Part shown: positions 56,111 through 64,000 of the stretch, in pieces
Numbering within the stretch: the stretch's first letter is position 1
Layout: every line of letters starts with the position of its first letter
Source: Martinezella rhizogenes
GTDB taxonomy: Bacteria > Pseudomonadota > Alphaproteobacteria > Rhizobiales > Rhizobiaceae
Assembly (NCBI GenBank): GCA_013322215.1
Contig: JAAMEZ010000021.1
Span: 743,557 to 807,556 of the forward strand
Direction of reading: 5' to 3'
Length of the DNA stretch: 64,000 nucleotides
Notes under the pieces: generated by a model
Databases searched by the model: none
What the model was told of the DNA's origin: nothing
The model's input: only the letters and a program-made list of their open reading frames with translations
Program-made: the position numbers and the translations under genes

Positions 56111-57361
56111 TCAATGCAGGTTCGGTTGGGCGCCGACGCCCTTTTCATCGATCTGATAGCCGCGCCGAAAGCGATCGAGGCGCAGCTGCGTCGCTGTTTC
56201 ATGCGGCTCGTTGCGGGCGATCAGATGGGCATAGCAGTAGCCTGATGCCGGCGTTGCCTTGAAGCCGCCGTAGCACCAGCCGGCGTTCAGATAGAGATTG
56301 TCGAGATGGGTGCGGTCGATGATCGGCGAGCCGTCCATGCTCATGTCCATGACGCCGCCCCATGTGCGCAGGTAGCGCACCCGCGTCAGCGCCGGGATCA
56401 TCGCCACGCCGGCTTCGGCGACATGTTCGACAGTCGCGAGATTGCCGCGCTGGGCATAGGAATTGTAGCCGTCGATATCGCCGCCGAAGACGAGGCCGCC
56501 CTTGTCGGATTGCGAGACATAGAAATGGCCGGCGCCGAAGGTGACGACGCAGTCGATGAACGGCTTCAGGCCCTCGGAGACGAAAGCCTGCAGTACATGA
56601 CTTTCGATCGGCAGGCGCAGCCCCGCCATGTCGGCGACCACGGTGGAATTGCCGGCTGCAGCCAGCGCCAGCTTGCCACAGCCGATGAAGCCCTTGGTGG
56701 TTTCGACACCGGTCACGCGGCCGTTTTCGGTGCGGATACCGGTGACTTCGCAGCCGGTGATGATATCGACGCCGCGGCTGTCGGCGCCGCGGGCATAGCC
56801 CCAGGCGACCGCATCGTGGCGCACAGTGCCGCCGCGCGCCTGCAGCAGGCCACCCATGATCGGGAAACGGGCGTTTTCAAAGTCGAGGAAGGGCAGCTTC
56901 TTGCGGACAGCCTCGCGGTCGAGCAGCTCGGCATCGACGCCGTGCAGGCGCATCGCATTGCCGCGCCGGGTGTAGGCGTCGCGCTGTGCATCCGAGTGGA
57001 AGAGGTTGAGCACGCCGCGTTGCGAGACCATGGCGTTGAAGTTGAAATCCTGCTCCAGCCCTTCCCAGAGCTTCATCGACAGCTCGTAAAAGGGATTGTT
57101 GCCGGGCAACAGGTAGTTGGAACGGATGATCGTCGTGTTGCGGCCGATATTGCCAGAGCCGAGGTAGCCCTTTTCCAGAACAGCGACATTGGTGATGCCG
57201 AAGGTCTTGGAGAGATAATAGGCTGTTGCCAGCCCATGGCCGCCGCCACCGACGATGATGACATCATAATGCGGCTTCGGTTGCGGCTGCCGCCAGGCTG
57301 GCGCCCAGCCGGTATTGCCGCGTAGGCCGTTGAGGAAAACAGAGAAAGCCGAATAGCGCAT
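56111..57361 (-). CDS. soxB: Sarcosine oxidase beta subunit-like (MgdA-like)
   Basis: The catalytic subunit of 416 residues. A FAD-binding GxGxxG sits at residues ~38-43 (DVIIVGGGGHGLATAYYLSK). H182 in GGTVRHDAVAWGYARGAD matches the His that covalently binds FMN in the tetrameric enzymes. It oxidises an N-methyl amine: sarcosine in the classic enzyme, N-methylglutamate in the MgdABCD form. Context (glxBCD and glnT next door) favours the latter. It is the first gene of its operon. Confidence 0.94.
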   Translation of the reverse strand: MRYSAFSVFLNGLRGNTGWAPAWRQPQPKPHYDVIIVGGGGHGLATAYYLSKTFGITNVAVLEKGYLGSGNIGRNTTIIRSNYLLPGNNPFYELSMKLWEGLEQDFNFNAMVSQRGVLNLFHSDAQRDAYTRRGNAMRLHGVDAELLDREAVRKKLPFLDFENARFPIMGGLLQARGGTVRHDAVAWGYARGADSRGVDIITGCEVTGIRTENGRVTGVETTKGFIGCGKLALAAAGNSTVVADMAGLRLPIESHVLQAFVSEGLKPFIDCVVTFGAGHFYVSQSDKGGLVFGGDIDGYNSYAQRGNLATVEHVAEAGVAMIPALTRVRYLRTWGGVMDMSMDGSPIIDRTHLDNLYLNAGWCYGGFKATPASGYCYAHLIARNEPHETATQLRLDRFRRGYQIDEKGVGAQPNLH

Positions 57362-57449
57362 GGTCAGGTCCGCTTTGAACTGCGCTCATGATGACAGAGT
57401 GAAAAATGTCGACTTGCTTGATTGGGACCTATTTCGATAGAAAAGGGAC

Positions 57450-58409
57450 ATGGCTCAAGTCGACATCAGAAATACCCAAAACATCGGTTTCATCCTGATC
57501 CCGGGATTCGCCCTGATGTCTTTTGCATCCGCGAGTGAACCATTGCGCGCCGCCAATCTTCTGGCCGGGCGCGAAATCTACCGATTATCGACTTTCTCGC
57601 CGGACGGTGCGCCGGCGTTATCATCGGGTGGCGTTCCCGTGCCGGCTGAACCTCTTCCAGGTCGCGGATCTGGTCTCGGCACGGTCTTCGTTTGCGCCGG
57701 CGGCTCGCCCCGGGACTGGCACTACCCTTCGGTTCTCGCCTGCCTGCGTCAGCTCGCACGCGAAGGCGTTCGTATCGGCGGCATTTCCGGCGGTCCCTAT
57801 CTGCTGGCGGCCGCCGGGCTTCTGGCCGAGCGCGATTTCACCATTCATTGGGAGCATGCGCCGGCACTGCTTGAAGCTTTCCCCACGCTTACGCCACGCC
57901 AGGCGCGCTTCGTCATCGACGGCAATCGCATCACCTGCGGCGGTGGCATTGCGCCGCTCGATATGATGCATGTGCTGATATCCGAACGCATGGGCGCTGA
58001 TTTTGCCCGGCGCGTCAGCGACTGGTATCTGCACACCGAAGTCGGCGAGCCCGCAGCGCCGCAGCGCGGTTCGCTTGCCGAGCGTTACGGCGTTCATCAT
58101 CCGGGCTTGCTGAGCGTGCTCGAAAAGATGGAAGAGACGATCGAGATGCCGCTCGACCGCGCCGCAATGGCCCGGATTGCCGGGGTCACGCCGCGTCATC
58201 TCGACCGGCTGTTTGCCGCTCATCTCGGATCGACGTTCCTTGAGCAATATCGGCGGATAAGGCTGCAGCATGCCAGACGGCTCCTGGAACAGAGCCCGCT
58301 TTCGATTTCCGAAATCGCCATCGCCACCGGCTTTTCCAGCGGCGCGCATTTCTCACGGGCCTATCGCTCTCTCTATGGGATCGCGCCCGGCGATACGCGC
58401 CGCACCTGA
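57450..58409 (+). CDS. glxA: GlxA-type AraC regulator with amidotransferase-like domain
   Basis: A 319-residue regulator. Residues ~10-185 form a DJ-1/PfpI class I amidotransferase-like sensor (GFALMSFASASEPLRAANLL). Two AraC helix-turn-helix units follow (~215-319; MARIAGVTPRHLDRLFAAHL; PLSISEIAIATGFSSGAHFS). It is divergent from soxBDAG (88-bp gap) and upstream of the glx genes, so it probably activates one or both operons. GbdR-like members of this family respond to methylated amines. Confidence 0.92.
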   Translation: MAQVDIRNTQNIGFILIPGFALMSFASASEPLRAANLLAGREIYRLSTFSPDGAPALSSGGVPVPAEPLPGRGSGLGTVFVCAGGSPRDWHYPSVLACLRQLAREGVRIGGISGGPYLLAAAGLLAERDFTIHWEHAPALLEAFPTLTPRQARFVIDGNRITCGGGIAPLDMMHVLISERMGADFARRVSDWYLHTEVGEPAAPQRGSLAERYGVHHPGLLSVLEKMEETIEMPLDRAAMARIAGVTPRHLDRLFAAHLGSTFLEQYRRIRLQHARRLLEQSPLSISEIAIATGFSSGAHFSRAYRSLYGIAPGDTRRT

Positions 58410-58487
58410 TTTTCGTCGCAGTTGAGAAAATTTCACTGGGAGGATAGACTTCTTCCCAGCAAGCCCTGCCGGCAAAAAGGATACAGA

Positions 58488-59171
58488 ATGAAAACCAAGG
58501 CAGATAAAATAGCGGCCGACGACCCATCCCATGGCGGACGCTCGGCTTTCCTGCAGAATCCGCATGCGGTGCGCGAGCCCAAGGAAAACAATCTCGAAAT
58601 GGCGATCGGCCACGAGGTTCGCGCCTATCGCAAGAAGCTCGGCATCACCGTGACGGATCTTGCCGCCGCGACCGGTATCTCGCTCGGGATGCTGTCGAAG
58701 ATCGAGAACGGCAATATCTCGCCGTCGCTGACGACGCTGCAATCGCTGTCGCGCGCGCTCGGGGTGCCGCTGACCGCCTTCTTCCGCCGCTATGAAGAGC
58801 CGCGCAACGCCGTCTTCGTCAAGGCTGGCCAGGGCGTCGAACTCGAGCGGCGTGGCACGCGGGCGGGACATCAATATAATCTGCTCGGCCATATCGACAA
58901 CAATTCGAGCGGCGTCATCGTCGAGCCCTATCTCATCACGTTGACTGCCGATTCCGACGTCTTCCCGACGTTCCAGCATGAGGGGATGGAGTTCCTCTAC
59001 ATGCTGGAAGGCGAGGTGATGTACCGCCATGGCGACCAGCTTTATCCGATGCAGCCCGGCGACAGTCTCTTCTTCGATGCCGATGCGCCGCATGGCCCGG
59101 AGGTGCTGGTAAAACTGCCGGCAAAATACCTGTCGATCATCAGTTACCCACAGCGGGGCAAGACCGACTGA
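58488..59171 (+). CDS. XRE regulator with cupin sensor domain
   Basis: A 227-residue protein with a Cro/C1 helix-turn-helix at residues ~35-90 (VTDLAAATGISLGMLSKIEN, GNISPSLTTLQSLSRALG). A cupin domain follows (EGMEFLYMLEGEVMYRHGDQ, then LYPMQPGDSLFFDADAPHGP). The ATG at 58488 is preferred over an open frame from 58422. It lies between glxA and glxB on the same strand and probably controls the glx-glnT genes in response to a small metabolite. Confidence 0.9.
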   Translation: MKTKADKIAADDPSHGGRSAFLQNPHAVREPKENNLEMAIGHEVRAYRKKLGITVTDLAAATGISLGMLSKIENGNISPSLTTLQSLSRALGVPLTAFFRRYEEPRNAVFVKAGQGVELERRGTRAGHQYNLLGHIDNNSSGVIVEPYLITLTADSDVFPTFQHEGMEFLYMLEGEVMYRHGDQLYPMQPGDSLFFDADAPHGPEVLVKLPAKYLSIISYPQRGKTD

Positions 59172-59179
59172 CTTGCCTT

Positions 59180-59200
59180 AAAAGAAAAATTTATTCTTTT
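59180..59200. promoter_or_regulatory. AT-rich inverted repeat before glxB
   Basis: AAAAGAA-AAATTTA-TTCTTTT is a perfect dyad with 7-bp arms, 8 bases past the XRE gene stop and 64 bases before glxB. It may be an operator for the XRE-cupin protein or a weak terminator. Confidence 0.4.
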
Positions 59201-59264
59201 GAGTTGAAAAACCGCAAGGGACCTGATAGCCATTTTTGCAGATGCGAAAACGGAGGCTTTGGGC

Positions 59265-60173
59265 ATGTGCGGAATTGTCGGTCTTTTCTTGAAGGATAAG
59301 GCGCTGGAGCCGAAACTCGGCGCGCTTCTGTCTTCCATGCTGATCACGATGACCGATCGCGGACCTGATAGCGCGGGCATTGCGATCTACGGCAACGATA
59401 ATGGCGCCACGGCGAAGATAACCGTTCAGTCGGCCGATCCGGTAAAGGATTTCGACGGGCTGGAATATGAGCTGAGACGGGCCCTCGACGTGCCCGTTTC
59501 GGTGACGGTCAAGAGCACGCATGCGGTCATCACGCTTGCCAAGGACAAGCTCGACGAAGGCAGGGCGGCCCTGACGGCATCGCGTCCGAACATCCGCGTC
59601 ATGAGCAGCGGCGATACCGTCGAAATCTACAAGGAAGTCGGCCTGCCGAAGGACGTGGTCTCGCGCTTCGGTGTCACCGCCATGTCCGGCACGCACGGCA
59701 TCGGCCATACCCGCATGGCGACCGAGTCGGCCGTCACCACGCTTGGTGCCCATCCCTTCTCGACAGGGTCGGACCAGTGCCTGGTTCACAATGGTTCGCT
59801 GTCGAACCACAACAACCTGCGACGCGAGCTGAAGCGCGAGGGCATGACGTTCGAGACGGAAAACGACACGGAAGTCGCCGCCGCCTACCTCACCGCCGAA
59901 ATGGCGAAAGGCAAAGATCTCGGCGCGGCACTGGAAAGCGCGGTCGACGATCTCGACGGCTTCTTCACCTTCGTCGTCGGCACAAAGTCGGGTTTCGGCG
60001 TCGTTCGCGATCCCATCGCCTGCAAGCCGGCGGTCATGGCCGAAACCGATCAATATGTCGCCTTCGGCTCCGAATATCGCGCGCTGGTCAATCTGCCGGG
60101 CATTGAGAATGCCCGCATCTGGGAGCCGGAGCCGGCGACCGTCTATTTCTGGGATCACGAAAAGGCCGCCTGA
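59265..60173 (+). CDS. glxB: GlxB: class II glutamine amidotransferase subunit (MgsA-like)
   Basis: A 302-residue Ntn-type amidotransferase related to the GltB N-terminal domain. The catalytic cysteine must follow the initiator Met (MCGIVGLFLKDKAL), so the ATG at 59265 is the true start rather than the one at 59259. GIGHTRMATESAVTTLGAHP and LVHNGSLSNHNNLRRELKRE are the conserved substrate-binding blocks. It works with GlxC and GlxD; in the N-methylglutamate pathway the equivalent MgsA acts on gamma-glutamylmethylamide. Confidence 0.93.
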   Translation: MCGIVGLFLKDKALEPKLGALLSSMLITMTDRGPDSAGIAIYGNDNGATAKITVQSADPVKDFDGLEYELRRALDVPVSVTVKSTHAVITLAKDKLDEGRAALTASRPNIRVMSSGDTVEIYKEVGLPKDVVSRFGVTAMSGTHGIGHTRMATESAVTTLGAHPFSTGSDQCLVHNGSLSNHNNLRRELKREGMTFETENDTEVAAAYLTAEMAKGKDLGAALESAVDDLDGFFTFVVGTKSGFGVVRDPIACKPAVMAETDQYVAFGSEYRALVNLPGIENARIWEPEPATVYFWDHEKAA

Positions 60174-60203
60174 TCAGAAGCGCCGCAATCGAGAGAGATC
60201 TAT

Positions 60204-60890
60204 ATGCCAGTTTTCGACCTATCCGTCACGCCGCTGCGCGAACTCAATAGCGCCCTCCATGGCCTTCCCGAGGGCACCAACGACCTGGCCTTCGAAGTCG
60301 TCAATCCGCGCGGCCATCATGCCGTGGCCGCCGGTATCGATGCGCCCGTCACCGTCGATATCAAAGGGTCTGTCGGCTATTACTGCGCCGGCATGAACGA
60401 TGGCGGCAACGTCACCGTACACGGTTCGGCAGGTCCGGGCGTTGCCGAAAACATGATGTCCGGCAGCGTCGTCATCGAAGGCGATGCCAGCCAGTATGCC
60501 GGCGCCACCGGCCGCGGCGGGCTGCTCGTCATCAAGGGCAATGCCGCCTCGCGTTGCGGCATCTCGATGAAGGGCATCGACATCGTCGTCTACGGCAATA
60601 TCGGCCATATGTCGGCCTTCATGGGCCAGTCCGGTCATCTGGTCGTGCTGGGTGACGCCGGCGATGCACTGGGCGACAGCCTCTACGAGGCCAAGCTTTT
60701 CGTGCGTGGTTCGGTCCAAAGCCTCGGTTCGGACTGCATCGAAAAGGAAATGCGCCCGGAGCATCTGGAAAAGCTCTCCGAACTTCTTGAGAAGGCCGGC
60801 GTGCGCGGCGTCAAGCCTGAGGAGTTCAAGCGCTACGGATCGGCCCGCAAACTCTATAATTTCAACATCGACAATGCCGACGCCTATTGA
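60204..60890 (+). CDS. glxC: GlxC: glutamate-synthase C-terminal (GXGXG) domain protein (MgsB-like)
   Basis: A 228-residue protein of repeated glycine motifs (GSAGPGVAENMMSGSVVIEG, then GATGRGGLLVIKGNAASRCG and GQSGHLVVLGDAGDALGDSL). This is the right-handed beta-helix that forms the C-terminal part of the glutamate synthase large subunit. Here it is a separate subunit. It lies 30 bases after glxB and 15 bases before glxD, so the three are translated as a unit. Confidence 0.94.
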   Translation: MPVFDLSVTPLRELNSALHGLPEGTNDLAFEVVNPRGHHAVAAGIDAPVTVDIKGSVGYYCAGMNDGGNVTVHGSAGPGVAENMMSGSVVIEGDASQYAGATGRGGLLVIKGNAASRCGISMKGIDIVVYGNIGHMSAFMGQSGHLVVLGDAGDALGDSLYEAKLFVRGSVQSLGSDCIEKEMRPEHLEKLSELLEKAGVRGVKPEEFKRYGSARKLYNFNIDNADAY

Positions 60891-60905
60891 GACGAAGGGG
60901 ACCTC

Positions 60906-62234
60906 ATGAGCTATCACAACCCACCTACGCCACCCCGCAAGTCGGCGACCTTCGACGATCATACGCTGGCGGAAATCCGCCGCGCTGCGGCGACAGGCAT
61001 CTACGATATCCGTGGCGCCGGCACGAAGCGCAAGGTGCCGCATTTCGACGATCTGCTCTTTCTCGGCGCTTCGATCTCGCGCTATCCACTCGAAGGCTAT
61101 CGCGAAAAGTGTGATACGACCGTCGTTCTCGGCAGCCGTTTCGCCAAGAAGCCCATCACGCTGAAGACCCCGATCACCATTGCCGGCATGAGCTTCGGCG
61201 CGCTCTCGGGCAATGCCAAGGAAGCGCTCGGACGCGGTGCGACGATTGCCGGCACGTCGACCACGACCGGTGACGGCGGCATGACGGACGAAGAACGCGG
61301 CCACTCGCAGACGCTGGTCTACCAATATCTCCCGTCGCGTTACGGCATGAACCCGAAAGACTTGCGTCGCGCTGATGCGATCGAAGTCGTCGTCGGGCAG
61401 GGTGCGAAGCCAGGTGGCGGCGGCATGCTGCTTGGCCAGAAGATTTCCGATCGCGTCGCCAACATGCGCAATCTTCCCAAGGGCATCGACCAGCGCTCGG
61501 CCTGCCGCCATCCGGACTGGACCGGTCCGGACGATCTCGAAATCAAGATCATGGAGTTGCGCGAGATCACTGATTGGGAAAAGCCGATCTACGTCAAGGT
61601 CGGTGGCGCGCGCCCCTATTATGACACGGCGCTCGCCGTCAAAGCCGGTGCCGACGTCGTCGTGCTTGACGGCATGCAGGGCGGCACGGCCGCGACCCAG
61701 GACGTCTTCATCGAGAATGTCGGTATGCCGACGCTTGCCTGTATCCGCCCTGCCGTCCAGGCGCTGCAGGATCTCGGCATGCATCGCAAGGTGCAGTTGA
61801 TCATCTCCGGCGGTATCCGGTCCGGTGCCGATGTGGCGAAGGCTTTGGCGCTCGGCGCGGATGCGGTTGCTATCGGTACGGCGGCGCTGGTCGCGCTCGG
61901 CGACAACGATCCGAAATGGGAAGAGGAATACCAGAAGCTCGGCACGACGGCCGGCGCCTATGACGACTGGCATGAGGGCAAGGACCCGGCCGGTATCACG
62001 ACGCAGGACCCGGAGCTTGCAAGCCGGCTCGACCCGATTGCGGCTGGCCGGCGCCTTGCCAATTATCTGAAAGTCATGACGCTGGAAGCGCAGACGATCG
62101 CACGCGCTTGTGGCAAGAATCACCTGCACAACCTGGAACCGGAAGATCTCTGTGCTCTGACGATGGAAGCTGCCGCCATGGCGCAGATCCCGCTCGCCGG
62201 CACCAACTGGTATCCGGGCAAGGGAGGCTTTTGA
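60906..62234 (+). CDS. glxD: GlxD: FMN-binding glutamate-synthase domain protein (MgsC-like)
   Basis: A 442-residue FMN/2-oxoglutarate-binding domain as in GltB. TPITIAGMSFGALSGNAKEA, GQGAKPGGGGMLLGQKIS and VVLDGMQGGTAATQDVFIEN are hallmark sections. With GlxB and GlxC it should make N-methylglutamate (or glutamate) from 2-oxoglutarate. In glutamate synthase all three modules lie in one chain; the split form is the signature of the Glx/Mgs type. A hairpin follows it. Confidence 0.94.
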   Translation: MSYHNPPTPPRKSATFDDHTLAEIRRAAATGIYDIRGAGTKRKVPHFDDLLFLGASISRYPLEGYREKCDTTVVLGSRFAKKPITLKTPITIAGMSFGALSGNAKEALGRGATIAGTSTTTGDGGMTDEERGHSQTLVYQYLPSRYGMNPKDLRRADAIEVVVGQGAKPGGGGMLLGQKISDRVANMRNLPKGIDQRSACRHPDWTGPDDLEIKIMELREITDWEKPIYVKVGGARPYYDTALAVKAGADVVVLDGMQGGTAATQDVFIENVGMPTLACIRPAVQALQDLGMHRKVQLIISGGIRSGADVAKALALGADAVAIGTAALVALGDNDPKWEEEYQKLGTTAGAYDDWHEGKDPAGITTQDPELASRLDPIAAGRRLANYLKVMTLEAQTIARACGKNHLHNLEPEDLCALTMEAAAMAQIPLAGTNWYPGKGGF

Positions 62235-62239
62235 CATTC

Positions 62240-62263
62240 CGGCCGGGCCGAAAGGCCCGGCCG
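62240..62263 (+). terminator. GNRA-tetraloop hairpin between glxD and glnT
   Basis: CGGCCGGGCC-GAAA-GGCCCGGCCG is a perfect 10-bp stem closed by a GAAA tetraloop. It starts six bases after glxD. There is no T-run, so partial read-through or mRNA stabilisation is more likely than full termination. Confidence 0.6.
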
Positions 62264-62311
62264 TACCACGCATCATCGAAGTGTCTCGAAGAAATCCAAA
62301 GGGGAACGAGA

Positions 62312-63619
62312 ATGACACTGGATCTTGCTGCCTTTGCCAAAGACAAAGGCATCAAATATTTCATGATCAGCTACACGGATCTTTTTTCCGGCCAGCGTGC
62401 CAAGCTGGTGCCTGCTCAGGCGATTGCCGGCATGCAGGAAGACGGTGCCGGCTTTGCCGGTTTCGCCACATGGCTCGACATGACGCCTGCCCATCCCGAC
62501 CTTTTTGCCGTACCCGATGCCTCCTCCGTCATCCAGCTCCCATGGAAGAAGGATGTTGCCTGGGTCGCGGCCGATTGCATGATGGAGGGCGAACTGGTCG
62601 CCCAGGCGCCGCGAAACGTGCTGAAGAAGCTTGTGAAAGAAGCAGAAGCAGCCGGCAAGCGCGTCAAAACCGGCGTCGAGGCCGAATTCTTCCTGATCAC
62701 GGCCGATGGCGCCAAGATTTCCGACGAATATGATACGGCGGAAAAGCCCTGCTACGACCAGCAGGCCGTCATGCGGCGCTATGACGTCATTTCCGAGATC
62801 TGCGATTATATGCTGGAACTCGGCTGGGGCGCCTATCAGAACGATCACGAGGACGCCAACGGCCAGTTCGAGATGAACTGGGAATTCGACGATGCCCTGA
62901 AGACGGCAGACAAGCATTCCTTCTTCAAATTCATGGTCAAGTCGATTGCCGAGAAGCACGGGCTTCGCGCCACCTTCATGCCTAAGCCCTTCAAGGGGCT
63001 CACCGGCAATGGCTGCCATTGCCATATCTCCGTGTGGAGCAATGACGGCAGGACCAACGTCTTTGCCGACAGGGAGGCTGAATTCGGCCTGTCGGCCGAG
63101 GGCAAGCATTTCCTTGGCGGCATCATGAAGCACGCTTCGTCGCTGGCGGCGATCACCAACCCGACGGTCAATTCCTACAAGCGCATCAATGCCCCGCGCA
63201 CGACATCGGGCGCCACCTGGTCTCCTAATACCGTGACATGGACCGGCAACAACCGCACCCATATGGTGCGCGTGCCTGGCCCCGGCCGCTTCGAACTGCG
63301 CCTGCCCGATGGCGCCGTCAATCCCTATCTGCTGCAGGCGGTCATCATCGCTGCCGGCCTCGATGGCCTTCGCAACAGGGCCGATCCGGGACCGCATCAC
63401 AACATCGACATGTATGCGGAGGGTCACCTGGTGAAGAATGCGCCGCGCCTGCCGCTCAATCTGCTCGATGCTTTGCGGGCCTATGACGAGGACGAGGGGC
63501 TGAAGCAGGCGATCGGTTCGGAATTTTCCGAAGCCTATCTGAAGCTCAAGCACCAGGAATGGAACGCCTACTGCTCGCATTTCACGCAGTGGGAGCGCGA
63601 TAGTACGCTCGATATCTGA
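62312..63619 (+). CDS. glnT: Glutamine-synthetase-family ligase (GlnT / GmaS-like)
   Basis: A 435-residue glutamine-synthetase-like enzyme. Active-site blocks are visible: VEAEFFLIT, NDHEDANGQFEMNW, NGCHCHISVW, NSYKRINAPRTTSGATWSPN and GRFELRLPDGAVNPYLL. The ATG at 62312 follows AGGGGAACGAG. Clustered with glxBCD and soxBDAG, it fits gamma-glutamylmethylamide synthetase, which joins methylamine to glutamate with ATP. Historical rhizobial annotation is GSIII/GlnT; sequence reading alone cannot separate the two activities. Confidence 0.9.
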   Translation: MTLDLAAFAKDKGIKYFMISYTDLFSGQRAKLVPAQAIAGMQEDGAGFAGFATWLDMTPAHPDLFAVPDASSVIQLPWKKDVAWVAADCMMEGELVAQAPRNVLKKLVKEAEAAGKRVKTGVEAEFFLITADGAKISDEYDTAEKPCYDQQAVMRRYDVISEICDYMLELGWGAYQNDHEDANGQFEMNWEFDDALKTADKHSFFKFMVKSIAEKHGLRATFMPKPFKGLTGNGCHCHISVWSNDGRTNVFADREAEFGLSAEGKHFLGGIMKHASSLAAITNPTVNSYKRINAPRTTSGATWSPNTVTWTGNNRTHMVRVPGPGRFELRLPDGAVNPYLLQAVIIAAGLDGLRNRADPGPHHNIDMYAEGHLVKNAPRLPLNLLDALRAYDEDEGLKQAIGSEFSEAYLKLKHQEWNAYCSHFTQWERDSTLDI

Positions 63620-63646
63620 GTGCGTAGCAAAAAGACGCCTGAATGG

Positions 63647-63683
63647 GCTGCTGTGCCGGGGCGCAATCCCTCGACACAGCAGC
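63647..63683 (+). terminator. Hairpin between glnT and purU
   Basis: GCTGCTGTG and CACAGCAGC form a perfect 9-bp stem with a 19-base loop holding further complementary G and C residues. It lies 27 bases after glnT, without a T-run. Confidence 0.5.
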
Positions 63684-63718
63684 GGAATTTCAGCCGTGGA
63701 CGGCGGAGGAAGATCAGC

Positions 63719-64000
63719 ATGACGAGCTATGTATTAACAGTGGCGTGCAAGTCGACGCGGGGGATTGTCGCGGCGATCTCGAACTATCTGGCGGGTGAGG
63801 GCTGCAATATCGTCGATTCCAGCCAGTTCGACGATCTCGATACCGGCATGTTCTTCATGCGCGTCTCCTTCATCTCCGAGGAAGGCGTCGGCGAGGCAGC
63901 GCTGGTCGAAGGCTTCAAGCCGATCGCCGAGAAGTTCGCCATGGTGTCAGAGTTCCACGATGCCAGGAAGCGCATGAAGGTGCTGCTCATGGTCTCGCGC
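63719..64000 (+). CDS. purU: PurU, formyltetrahydrofolate deformylase (cut by window edge)
   Basis: The first 94 residues are visible and the frame continues beyond the window. They form the ACT-type regulatory domain of PurU (TVACKSTRGIVAAISNYLAG, then MFFMRVSFISEEG), and DARKRMKVLLMVSR starts the formyltransferase fold. The ATG follows GGAGGAAG. PurU releases formate from 10-formyl-THF and often accompanies sarcosine or N-methylglutamate oxidation, where it recycles the THF loaded by SoxA/MgdC. Confidence 0.9.
   Translation, partial: MTSYVLTVACKSTRGIVAAISNYLAGEGCNIVDSSQFDDLDTGMFFMRVSFISEEGVGEAALVEGFKPIAEKFAMVSEFHDARKRMKVLLMVSR

Noticed and set aside
60219..62318. 699-codon open frame on the minus strand
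   Set aside because: It is the antisense shadow of glxC and glxD, is rich in Arg/Asp/His with no domain, and GC-rich codon bias explains its length.

Overview
The window reads as a plasmid or chromid segment from a Rhizobium/Agrobacterium-type alphaproteobacterium. The main evidence is a complete repABC replication and partition operon (40560-44225) with its antisense RNA, a Porin_2-type outer-membrane porin, many LysR/LacI regulators beside transporters, a RIME-like intergenic element and high GC coding sequence. No rRNA, tRNA, CRISPR array, integrase or transposase was seen. Species and strain cannot be assigned from sequence reading alone.

Layout. 1-2110: three uncharacterised genes, the first cut by the window edge. 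2193-7446: LacI regulator divergent from a CUT2 sugar ABC transporter (binding protein, ATPase, permease) with a RIME-like element inside the operon. 7520-8026: unknown gene. 8086-13288: LysR regulator divergent from an EmrAB-type efflux pair plus a class III nucleotidyl cyclase; a 50-bp control element occurs before emrA and again at the emrA/emrB junction. 13681-16267: porin and acyl-CoA hydrolase/CoA-transferase. 16572-21638: copper tolerance cluster (multicopper oxidase, copper chaperone, Cu(I) P-type ATPase, CueR/HmrR) with two divergent CueR-type promoters. 21836-23278: GAD-like/DUF1851 immunity-like protein. 23370-26492: LysR, aldo/keto reductase, MFS. 26588-32905: unknown protein, MFS, large repeat-bearing autotransporter. 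33108-37669: 2OG-Fe(II) oxygenase, XRE regulator, and a class GN sortase with its VIT/VWA target protein. 37707-39680: nitrilase-family hydrolase and divergent LysR. 39681-46707: replicon core (repABC, ctRNA, parS-like palindromes, small genes, HIT protein). 46708-50384: second EmrAB pair with TetR and a 32-bp palindromic operator. 50426-52147: extra FtsI-like penicillin-binding protein. 52331-64000: soxBDAG, GlxA and XRE-cupin regulators, glxBCD, glnT and purU.

How the genes work together. The last region matches the N-methylglutamate route for methylamine: a glutamine-synthetase-like ligase (GmaS-like), a three-subunit synthase built from glutamate-synthase domains (MgsABC-like), a four-subunit sarcosine-oxidase-like dehydrogenase (MgdABCD-like) and PurU for C1 release. 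The copper cluster joins export, periplasmic oxidation, a cytosolic chaperone and a sensor. The sortase pair is a self-contained envelope module with a divergent regulator. The replicon core carries one parS-like site at the repB stop codon and two more about 2.2 kb beyond repC.
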